Made by a program: the position numbers and the translations under genes. A stretch of 64,000 nt of DNA, taken from contig NC_067113.1 in the NCBI RefSeq assembly GCF_021347895.1, forward strand, positions 38,913,474-38,977,473, in the 5' to 3' direction. The notes under the pieces are model-generated. The model was not told the origin of the DNA. It worked only from the letters and a program-made list of their open reading frames with translations, and searched no databases. The stretch comes from Acanthochromis polyacanthus. Its lineage: Eukaryota; Chordata; Actinopteri; Pomacentridae. Shown piece after piece: positions 13,401 to 25,687 of this stretch (within the stretch, counting starts at the first letter, position 1; the number at the start of each line of letters is the position of its first letter).

Positions 13401-16400
13401 TTTATCAAAACTGGACCCATGAGAGCAAATAAAGGTGACGTATTGACTCACGGGTTTGTCCTTCTGCTGTGGCGTCCATCGACGGGACACCGCCACTTAA
13501 TGTCACCAACTTCACCCTGTACCATTTCCCTGAAGTCAGACCCTCCAGTCGCTCACTTCGACTCTTCACTCTAACCGATCGATTAATCAGAACGCTGCCA
13601 GCTTCATCCAGCAACTGCAGACTGTAGCCGTCAAACACTCCGACCGGCCGCTCCCAACTGACGGTAAGGCTGTGGGTGGTGTGGTCGTTATCGGCCTGCA
13701 GGGCGGTGACTCGGGCCGGAGCTGGAGGACAAAAAACACAACAATCATGTTAACGATGTGATGAAACCACTGAGGTGTAAGAATCAGATCAATCATCCAG
13801 CGTGCTACCTGTCCTGCCAGTGGCTGTGTTGCTATTGGTCAGCTTCTCGCTCAGTGATTGGATGGTGACGGAGTAGGCGTGGCCTGGGATCAGATCCATA
13901 AATTCCAGGGAAGAGACATGTTTGGGGACGGGACGAGTCTCAATGATGGCTCCTTCCTGAAGACAAAAAATGAAAGAATTATCAATAATTCAACAAGGAA
14001 CTGTTGAAGGAACTAACACCTAAACGTGTAAATTCATTTGTTCCATATATGGGGTTCCTTGGTTTACGATGGCATCAACCTATAGCATTTCGTCGTTACA
14101 TCAGAACTAGTTATGTGAAACTAGTTGGCGAGTGGAACAGATGCATACGTTATCACACGGCGCTATAGGACGACTTTGTTTGCATTCACTGGTTGTACAC
14201 CACCTTGGATTGCGCTTCACTCACTTTTTGCCCTTCATTATGGCTCCCAAGTATAAATCACAATGAATAATAACCATTTCACCGAATGCCCAATTCAAAT
14301 ACATCAAATGAAAGGAGAGGAGAGCTCTGACAAACATGCGATGGGCAGTGCATACCTAAAAGAAATGTTCGCCTTTGTTACAATACCTCTGATCCCCTAC
14401 TCAAACTATCTTATCCAAGATGGGGGGGGGGATCATCGAGCTAGTCTGTCCCCATCCCAAGTATAAGTCAGACTCTTCTGATGGCAGTGCTTCGAAGAAA
14501 AGGAACACCATCTCCATGGAAGTGAAAATAGACAAAACGCTCAATATCGTGATGCACCCAACAGGTTTGTTTACATTTTCACCAGAGGTCCAACATACGG
14601 GGAAAATCAACTTATGTCGTAGAAAATGGAATTCCGATGTAAGGACCCTCTGTGTGTACTTTATCAAGTCATATCTGTACATATCTACTGTATATGCAAA
14701 GTTCATCATATCTTCTACAGCGTCTTCATGAGACCTTTTTTTATATCTTTATTTTCAGCCTTTTCAGCTTCTTTCTGCTTCATCTGTATCCAGCTGCTGT
14801 ACATTTTCCATGTAAGGGACCAATAAAGAGTATCTTATCTTATTTAATAAATTATCATTCATCCATTGAATGGATGAATGGAAAAGGTGCCACATAACAG
14901 GAATACTTATGTAAAGTACAGTAACTTGAGTAAATGTGGCAGTTGGGCTCACCGGGGTCAACAGGGAAACGATGTACATGTCCAGGTCTCCACCTCCAGG
15001 TGTCCAGGAGACCAAAAGTCCACCAACAGAGTCCATGATGCCAGGCTGAGGAACCAGGCGGAGGTTCCCCACGGCACTGGGAACTACAGAGAAATAAAGA
15101 TGAGATTTATCAGGACTCTGGATTCTGAGGTGTTTAAATGAAGCCAGATATTCGGCCTTCCTACCTGTTCGTCCCTCAATGAACTGGGCTCTCTGGTTCG
15201 GTCCGCTGAATGTCGACACGACGATCTTATAGAGCCGCCCAGGAGTCAAAGAGGTCAGCTGGTGGTGTCGAAGTTCACTACTGAGCGTCACCGGAGGGAA
15301 AACACGAGTATCATTGAAGAGCAGTGTGACCTGGAGGTTTGGGAAGGGATGTGATGAGTAAAAACCAAACTGGAATTAAGATATTTCATGACAAATTTAC
15401 ATAATTCTTGTGCTTGAATGGAAATTTTAATTTGGAGGGTCCCCATTGATATTTCAAATGTTGAAATGAGAAATTAACTTGGAAATCTTGGGGATCATGT
15501 AAAAGAAAAATACATCTTTTAATTTCTCCAAAGACAAATCAGTTGCTGTAAATAAATTGCACCCATTGTTGTACTGTTTAGTATTTCATCTTCTTGTTTA
15601 TTTGTTTTTTGAGAATGTCACTTTTACCATTTCCAAAATATGACATCTGATACATAGTCACGGATTTCAACCATATTGTCCAGAAGCTCAGCCAAAACAA
15701 GTCGTAATGTTAACCTAAACATTTGGAAGTATTATTGGACATTTTTTAGAATTTTCTTACATTTTATACACTGCAAATCGATGTTCAGACTAGTTCTATT
15801 TTCAATATACAAGTACATTTTAACAGAATACAATGTGCGCCTCTATGCAGATGATACCAAACTATTTTAACTGTGACACCCAAAATCATAATCAGTCTTT
15901 CTTCCATTTAAATTGCCTTGAAAACGTCCAGAAATAGATGCATGTCAATATTTCACAATTAAACTGAAAAAAAAGTATATGAAATGAATCAGTGGGGTTG
16001 ATCTATAAACAAGATAAAAAAGAAAAGTTAAAACTATAAACAATCTTTGCCGATTCAGACCTCATAGTGGTCCACGTCTCCGGGGGCGGGGCTCCAGGTG
16101 ACATTCAGGTCAGCTGTACCTACGTTGCCTAGCGACAGACTGCCCACAGCTGCTGGAACTGCATCAAAGCAAGATATAAAATCATCAGAAGCACTAAAAA
16201 CACTTCAAAGTAACGCATTTTGTATTTATTTGTTGTGTTTCGGACTCACAGGTTCGTCCGTCAGTGGAGACGCTACTGACGAGGTCGCCGCTCCAGGTTT
16301 CCACGGTGACGGTGTAAAGCCTCCCCGGCGTCAGAGAGGAGAAGACACATTCGTTGTGTCCGGTCGAGACACTCTTGTTCTGCAGAACACTGTGGTTGTA

Positions 16401-19400
16401 GCGGATCAGAACCACGTAGCGGTCCAGATCTCCGGCTGCATGGCGCCAATAAACCTGAAAACACAAAACACCAGAGAAATAACAGCTGCATTTCTGAAAC
16501 AACAAAGTGATACACTAAAAAAAGACTCTAGTACTATATATACTACGATATATGTGAAGATGGTTTATTTATACAGTACAGTCTTGATTTTCAATGGTAT
16601 TTGTATTTACTGCTTTTACTTTATACTTTTTTGTCGTTTTGATTTTGCATTTTATATTGTTTATAGCTCAGTGGGTAGAGTGGCCGTCTCACAACCGGAG
16701 GGTTGCTGTTCGACCCCCCGGCCCGTCGTGCTCATGTCGAGGTGTCCCTGAGCAAGACACCGAACCCCTAATTGCTCCTGGTGGGTCGTGGTTAGCGCCT
16801 TGCATGGCAGCTTCCGCCATCAGTGTGTGAATGTGACGTATCATGTAAAGCGCTTTGGATAAAAGCGCTATATAAATACAACCATTTACCATTTAAAGTA
16901 CTTTGAGCTGTGTGTGATCCATGAAAGGTGCCATTCAAAAAAGTATCATTATTACTATTTTACGGCGATGCAGTTTATTATTCAGTCGACATGATGACTT
17001 TCTTTCCAATATTTTGATCCAATACTACTCAATATGCTTGATAAATTCTTTCACGCATACAAAGAAGGCGAGGTTCCTATAATTTAAAGCTGTTTTTGGC
17101 CCAGTTTTATTATCAATATACAGCACATGCGGTACTTTAAATAGAGCACAACATCCGCCTTTTTGCAGATGATACTCCACTCTATTTTAGCTGCAACCCC
17201 CAATTTGTAGCTTTGATGAATTTCAGGTTAAAGCCCACAAAGTGGGTGCTTATTTTTCTGCAATCTAACAAAGGCTAGGATATCAGTGTACTTTACCAGT
17301 TTTGTAAATAATGACAGAACAAGGACAACAAAATAGCAGCATTGCTGTTCGTATCCACACATTTGTTCAGTCATGTTTTTCTCCACAGATCTCACTTTTT
17401 TCTTTCTGTATTAAATTTAACAAATTTTAATGCTTTTATACTGACAAACCTTGAGAAAGTCGTCTCTTGCAGAGTGAACAGCTGTTGGATTTTGCACCGT
17501 AGCAGGTTCTGCAGGATAGAAAAAGCCAAGAACATTTTGAACAAAATACATACATGTAAAAACCTAAAACATACTGACCAAATTTTGTAATCTATTTCAT
17601 TTTGAGAAATGTGCACAAATAAACATGGAAATTAAACTTTTCACTGTAAACACAACATAGGATCTGAAAGTGTAAAGACAAGACTTTCAGACATGCAGAC
17701 AAATGCGATGCATCCTTACGCGTTCTAGCCTGGACGATCGTGGCGTTCTCCAGTTTGTCGCTTATCGTCACTATGACAACAGAGTACAGCCGCCCAGCAA
17801 CCAGCGAGCTAAAAGAACACTCTGGTGGTGAGGAGCGGGACACGGCCAAAGTGTGGACAATTCGCTTCCCGTCCTGAAGATGGACCAGGTAGCTGTCCAC
17901 GACACCCCCCACAGGACGCCATGACACCTGCAGGGCGTCTGACCTGCCGCCATTAGAAACGGTTACCTCGGAAACCGACGCTGGAGCTGAAAGTCAAAGA
18001 TGGATGTTATAATGCCGTATTGAAGATGCTTTACATGAGTCTCAAGACAAAATCTGAATCAATAATCACAAGTGTAATCGATCAATAACACAAACTGCCT
18101 TACTTTACAAACAGGTTCTTGACCACATAGACCACAATATGTGTCACCTCAAGGCACTTCAAATGAAAAGATGAAGTAAAATACTCCTCTATACCAGAGA
18201 GCAATAGAATGAGATTCAGATAGGGTGGCCGTCTGGGTCAAATATTTTACATATACCTTTCTCCTTTTTTTAAAAAAAAAAAAGCCCAAAGTGTGCTTTT
18301 AAATAACTAAAAAGTTGAAGAACAGATCGACTTTAACTTGACAACCTAATCCAGGCGCCGACCCTGCTGCCACATCAATGACGGCGTCTATAGACCAACT
18401 AAAGGTTATCTGAGGGGCTGTAGTCGGGGTTTGTTTTTGTTTTTCTCCAGGTTAAATGCTGATTGGTTGGTGTCAGAATAACACACACACACACAGTGTC
18501 CTGAAAATAACCAGGACATTCTTTGTGAACACAATAGGTCTCTGACCAGGAAGTGTGTGTGTGACTGTTTGTGTAGGTATCTTTGTGGGGACTACTGTGA
18601 GCCTTCGCCCTTGTGAAGACATTTGTAGAAACTGAGAACATTTAGCCTTGTTTAATATTATTAGCTGAGCTTCAAAGGTGTGTTTGAGAGTTCGGATCAA
18701 ATTAAATAGGATATGGGCCTGGGAATGCCGTGTGAATGATAGAACTCACAAAGACAGACGTACAAACCTGTGTGTCAGTGATTGTATACCTATATTAGTG
18801 GGGACTATTGTGAGCTTTACATTTTGTGAGAACATTTATGGAAACTGAGGACATTTTGTCTGGTCTTCACTTTGGAGAAGAGTTGTAAGATCTATTTTAG
18901 GGCCTGGTAAACGGGTTCAGATTAGATGTAGGTTCCCACTGGAATTAGGGGAATGCAGTACACCACGAATAGTCCTCACAAAGATAGTCCTACCCATGTG
19001 TGTTTTGGCAGGAAGCCTTTGAGAACTGGGAGTGTCTTTGTGAGTCTGTGGAACATTCCAACCTTCTTTTTGGCATTTCAGCTATTGTTCTACAAGCCGT
19101 CTGATGTTATCGCATAACACATTTTTACTGAATATCCTTGTGAGGACCCGAGCCCTGCAATCAAACCTTCATAGCTAATGGACTGAACAAAACCTGATTC
19201 TAGCCTGAGCACTAAAACCAAGACAGAACTGGCAAAGTCCCAGGATACCAGTACCGATGGTAACCATGATGTTCCATGTAATTAATATACATATGATGTT
19301 ATTGTTAATAATGCAGCACTGCTAACTATATGGTTGAAACGCAAACATACAGGAGACTTATTTTTATTTTGTAATTTATTTATCTGTGTAACAAACACAC

Positions 19401-20974
19401 AATTAACAAAGCTATACAACTAAATTTGACTGATAGCATTTTTTCCAGGCTTTTGATAGATACTGTGATAATACTTTGGTCACAATAATCATGTTGTGAA
19501 AGTCTTACAGTATAACAACCTTATTCTGAACCCTCAAGGAGTCTTTTTAAATTTTTGTATCAAAGTGAGGACTGAACAACATGTTCTTATATCACAGGAT
19601 TTTGGTGTCTATGTGAACACAATGCAAGTTAAACAGTACAGGCAAGCAAGCGTTTTTGGAACCGTTAGTTTCATTTCAAGTTCATGGATTTTAGAAGAAT
19701 TTGTACGTTTCACATTTCTGATGAAATAATATTCATGATGACTGTACTATAAACAAACATTAGTGGAGATAAATTGCTGGAATTCTTTTAATTCTTAGCG
19801 AAAAACAAAAACAATGTCTGCATTTAGAGAATCATGACTTCTTATCACTTTATTTCCTCTGATTTTGCAGTTTTAATGCGAGTTTTGTTGTTCTCATATA
19901 TGACAAACAGCTACTGTTTCAGCACAAATGCCACCGCAAAAAAATTGTTTTTAAAATGTAACCTGTAGAGCTGTTGTAAGCATCAAGCAAATATGTTTGC
20001 AGTTAAGTAGTTTGTTTTTTGTAATCACAGCAGAATATCAGGTTGATGTGTTCAGTTATGAACAGTTGTTCATGTACAAGTTAAATGCTTGAGAATAATT
20101 GAGAAAGCTGTTAATTTTACTGTCTTTATTACAGGTGAAGCTCTCCTTTAACAGAAGATCCTTCAGTGAGGATTTTGTCAGACTCTATAAACTGTTATTT
20201 TTCCTGTTGTGTTTGTTGGTTGTTTGGTCGACAGGGTCACTGAGTTTTTCCCGTCAACAACAGCTGAATGGGTTTGATGGGAAACAACACGAGTCCTGCT
20301 TCTGAATATTGTCTCTACACAATAAGATCCAGACCGACCGACCGACAATTAAACAACCTTACATAAGCGGTTGTGTGTTTGTGTGTGAGACATAAACTCC
20401 TTAGTTTTTCTGGCTTCCTGAGTCACAACAACAGTTCAAGTTGATGTCGTAAAGAATATCCCCTTCATATGCTTTTTGTTATTACATTTCTTCTAATAAC
20501 ACACAGAAACAAGCAGTGAATAAATGTGATAAAATGCAGGTTTTAAACTTTCAATGTGGACTTCAAGTTTAGGAATTTAGTAAATTGTGCAACGAGCACT
20601 CGATGCACTGAAATGCAGAAAAATTTGAAGACTTACTGTAACTTACGATTTAAAATCAGTCTGAAACATTCTCAATCAATTCATGTTTGCACCTTTGTTA
20701 GAAATTACTGATAAAACTGCATACAGTTGAAGGTTTTTGCTAAATAGATAGTACTCATGTTTCTCTTGATGTTTTCAACTGAAGGAGCAAAGCATTTATA
20801 AACAAACTGCTTCAAGTATTTATTCTCATGAAAATGTAGTGCACCAAAATCTGTGTGAAAGCTAAATTTTTTGCTTAATCTATACACCTGCAATGCAGTT
20901 CATTGTCTTTTTTCTCTGTGAACGCCACTGATTATGGTGGATTATGGTAAAAAAAAAAAATCATGGATATTTTC

Positions 20975-21048
<74 letters not shown>

Positions 21049-24000
21049 AGGCTTCACAAACCGTCCCCACACTCATAAATCTTTTCCACATTGTTATTAA
21101 CATTTCCTACACACTCTTATAAACACTTCCTGCACTCTTATACATTTTGTACACTCTTAAACCTACATAATTTTAACAACATAGAAAGTTCTAATTGGGT
21201 ACTCATGAGTGAATATACTCCAACTTATCCTTGATACCAAATACAATTTAAAAATCTGCGATAGTGAGAGTGCAAAAAGTGATATGGCGAGGGACCATTG
21301 TATAATTTTTTTTCTAGTTAACGCTCCTAAAATAAACTTTTACCATTATTTATAAATATGTTCGAACAACAGCTCAGAGATAAATGGCTCTGTGTCTGCT
21401 GTACGTTGAATCCTCTCACCTGTACGAGCCTCCAGACTGGTGGGTTTAGACTGCAGCCCTCCACTGACAGTAACGGCCTGCAGCCTGTAGAGGGCGCCAG
21501 GCGTCAAACCATTCAGCAGCAGAGAAGAAGAACTGACAGGAGCACTGTAGTTCTGAACCACAACACTGTGGAGAAAAAGCACACTTTAGTATTTTCAAAG
21601 ATGTAAAAACCTTTGAGGAACAAATATTTTTCTCAGCTAATACAAAGACAACATATTCTAAACTTATTTAAAAACACAGCAGAGGTACCTTTTCATATCA
21701 ATATCAGAACCATGATGGTGGGAAACTGTTTGACTTAGAAGCTGTTTGAAATATGTGGATGGTGCCAAAAAAAACAGCTGTCATTACTTTAAGTGTTTAT
21801 GTACAAGAGGCTAATTACAGATTGAGCAAAATCAGACAAAATTATGTCAATGCCTATGCAATGAGTGTGTTACATGGATAGTAACATCTAAGTATTAATA
21901 TATCTACACAATGATAAGTTCAAGAGGAACTAAGACATGATTAATGTGTGTAGAGATGGACGCAAAGCTGTAACTATGATTAAATTTGATGTAAGTTCAA
22001 AATCATTTTTCTCAACACTGTTGCACACAAACAACTAGTATTGTTGGAAAGGTCAGTCCGTGAAAGTTCATTAGATATCCATTATATCTCACTGAAATTA
22101 ATACTTAAAGAATTATTCAAATAAGGTGAAAGAATGTAACTTTGGTCATAAAGTGCTTCCAACAGGTTACTGTTAAAGTCAGCTCAGTTCTACTGAGCCG
22201 ACATGATGGCTCGGCTAACAGTTTCCACCTGTTCCCAGTGTTTGTGCTAAGCTAGGCTAAATGACACACACAAATATACTATAACTCACCTGTCTTGCAG
22301 CAAGGTCAGTGCGTACGAATCCACGTCTCCTGGTGGTTTTTCCCATGATGCCTGGAGGCTGTCAACTCCCGAGTTGCTCAGAGTGATTTTACGAAATGCC
22401 ATCGGAACTGCAAAACACAAAATTATACACTAGCATGTGAAGATGAAAAAAAAAACTTGAAACCACTACTGAAAAATCTATCCTTAAAAGATGTTACTAT
22501 TAGATATTTGATTTGAATTCATTGTTTTATTTAAAATAGTTATAATCTGTTCAAATGGTTTTATGGCTACATCAAAACATTTGGAAAAATGGGTAAAAGT
22601 TTGGAAATAATGGCAATGATTTACCGTATTTTCACGACCAAAAGGCGCACTGTACCAAAAGGCGCATTCTCAGTTATGTGTGCCATTACTGTATTTAAAA
22701 CACACATAAGGCGCACCTGATTATATGGCGAGGGTTTTATATACAATCCACGCCCACACTTCCCCCTTTAACGTTCTCATGGTGTCCTCTACTACGTCGG
22801 CCTTACAACAACAACACACACACAAGCATACAAGTGTGCGTATTTAAAAATAGAGCCGGAGCAAAACTGAGTTTGGTTGTGCTTTATTTAAGTATTGATT
22901 ACAAAGTACTAACATTTTTTTAATCATCAATAGGTGCGGGCATGGTAAAACACAGATAAAACAAGCACACAAGTGTGCGTATTTAAAAATAGAGCGGGAG
23001 CAAAACTGAGTTTGGTATTCACATTTTTTTTTTTTACCGGTAATCGTCATCAATCAAACCCATGGAAGTCCTCATCCTCTGTTTCTGAATTGAACAGCTG
23101 CGCTGAACCTCCATCAAACATGCCAGGTTCACTTTCTTCACTGTCAGAGTCACTTTCCGTGCCGTGCGGCGCCTCGGAAATGATGCCGGCTTTTGCGAAA
23201 GCTCGAACAACAGTGCCAGCAGACACGTTAGCCCAAGCATTTACAATCCATTCGCAAATTGTGGCGTAACTCGCCCGGCGCTGCCTTCCACTCTTAGTGA
23301 AACTGTGGTCTCCATCGGTCATCCATCGCTCCCACGCCGCTCGCAGCCTTACTTTGAACGGCCGGTTCACACCGATGTCCAGCGGTTGGAGTTCCTTTGT
23401 CAGGCCTCCCGGAATGACAGCAAGCTCAGAGTTCATTTGCTTCACTTGTTTTTTCACATCGGCTGTGAGATGGGCACGCATAGAGTCACAGATCAACAGC
23501 GATGGTGATGCGTGGAAAAAACCACCTGGTCTACGTCCGCCTTACAACAACAACAACACACACAGGACGCACTGCACCATAGGGCGCGCCGCACAATTTG
23601 AAGAAAATCTAAGACTTTTATGTGCGCCTTATAGTCGTGAAAATACGGTAATATTTATGATGTGATACAACATTTCTATGACTCTTGGTTACATTACATA
23701 CATGCCACTTTTTATACGTACATTATGAAATAACAGCGGTTTTAAGAAATGTCATATTAAGTGTTAATTATGGAACGTGACAAAAAGTTTTACATTTTAC
23801 TATGAAATAATATAATCTCCCATAAAACTCTACCATTATTAAAATACAAAAATAAAAACTGATGGATTTAAAATGAGTTGTTTCTGACATTGATAATGCA
23901 TCATACTTAAATTTACACAATTAACTTACTGTATTCTGGAGTGTCCTTTTTCAAACTAATCTAATACTGAACACTTTGATTCCATAACAGCCTGAATATT

Positions 24001-25655
24001 TTAACACTTTCAGGTAAAATCAAATAAATTTGAAAAAATCTTCTCTACCATGTGGGGACCTGCTATTTACTGCACTATGTGGGGACCTGCGTTATACTGT
24101 ACCATGTGGGGACCTGCGTTATACTGCACCATGTGGGGACCTGCTATTTACTGCACTATGTGGGGACTTGCGTTATACTGTACCATGTGGGGACCTGCGT
24201 TATACTGTACCATGAGGGGACCTGCGTTATACTTTACCATGTGGGGAATCGCGTTATACTTTACCATGAGGGGGCCTGCCATTTACTGTACCATGTGGGG
24301 ACCTGCTTTATAGGGCCCTCATCAAGGGACAAGTTTTGTCCCCACAAGGCGAGACAAAAACACACCTGTCCTGCCCTCCACAGACACTGAGGTGTTCAGG
24401 TTCCGGCTTCTGGTCATCACAGTGATAGTGTATCGTCTCCCAGGTGTGAGCACGTTGAATGTGCACTCCCTCATGTTAGGCTCCACCTCCCTGGTATCCA
24501 TGGTGATGTTACCTGCGAAACAGCAGCAATGAAAAGTCCTCCAGCTGGAAGTTTTGTTGGATAAAGATTCAAATCATCTATCTGAAGTTTTCACAAGTGT
24601 TGATGTCTGACTCAGGTGTGTGGTGTAATTACCGTGGCCAATGGTGAGGAAGTAGCTGTCACGTGACCCAGAGGGGGCGTGGCTCCACATGGCGCTCAGC
24701 GAGGTCTCACCTGAATGCCGAATGTGGACACCCACCACTGGAGCAGGAACTGTAGAGATTAAATAATACATAATCAGGTGAGTTCAGGTACAAACTTCAC
24801 ATCTTCAGTAGTTTTTCTGTAGCAGTAAAACTATATGCATTTATGTAGTACTATGTCTTCAGTTTTAGGTCAAATATTTGCATAATAATCAATGCTATCA
24901 GTCAATTATACATGTCTATATCAATATAGACATGTATAATTGACTGATAACATGTCTATATCAAAATATACTAATTTATTTTTACCATCACATATGTACT
25001 TGTGGATTTCTGTATTATCTGTCATGTATTTGTCCATTAGCATATATTTTGTAATACATTTCTGCACTCTGTCATATTTTTGGAACAAAATACACTGCTC
25101 AAAAAAATTAAAGGAACACTTTTTAATCGTATAAGTACATCAACCAAAATGAAATATATTTCATTTTGGTTGATGGCTATGACTGGTATTCATATTGTAA
25201 GTGACAATTTTGTGGTATTTCTAAGATTCACAAGTGTCATGGTACTTGTGTCCAAACTTATGACCATGGCTGTACACTTATTTTCCTTTGAAATATTTTT
25301 CAAGCTACATTCCGGTATTTTCTGTCTTACGTTATAGAAGTGATATATTTTATATAATACATCTTTGCATGAATCTACAGTATGTATACTATTTATATAA
25401 TCTTTTTTTGTTTTCTTGGGCAAATGTATATTTTCTGGAATACATTTTGGTTTCTCTATTATATGTACAATATTTCTCCACTAGCAAAGGTTTGCTAGTA
25501 TACCTTACTACTGCTGATATAAATATGTTGATTTGTAAAGTTTCTGAACTTCATGTCAAACATTTTTGTGCTTTCTTTCTGTAATGTATTTCAAAATATT
25601 TTGTTACTGTTGCTTTAGCATTAAATACCTTTCTGTATTTCTATATTTTAGAAGC

Positions 25656-25687
<32 letters not shown>

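Noticed and set aside
16660..16735. tRNA gene on the + strand
   Set aside because: A and B boxes are present but the stem pairing is incomplete and the body continues into a SINE with the usual fish tail.
24030..24390. Three parallel open frames with 9-residue repeats
   Set aside because: Product of the 27-bp minisatellite, not a repeat protein.
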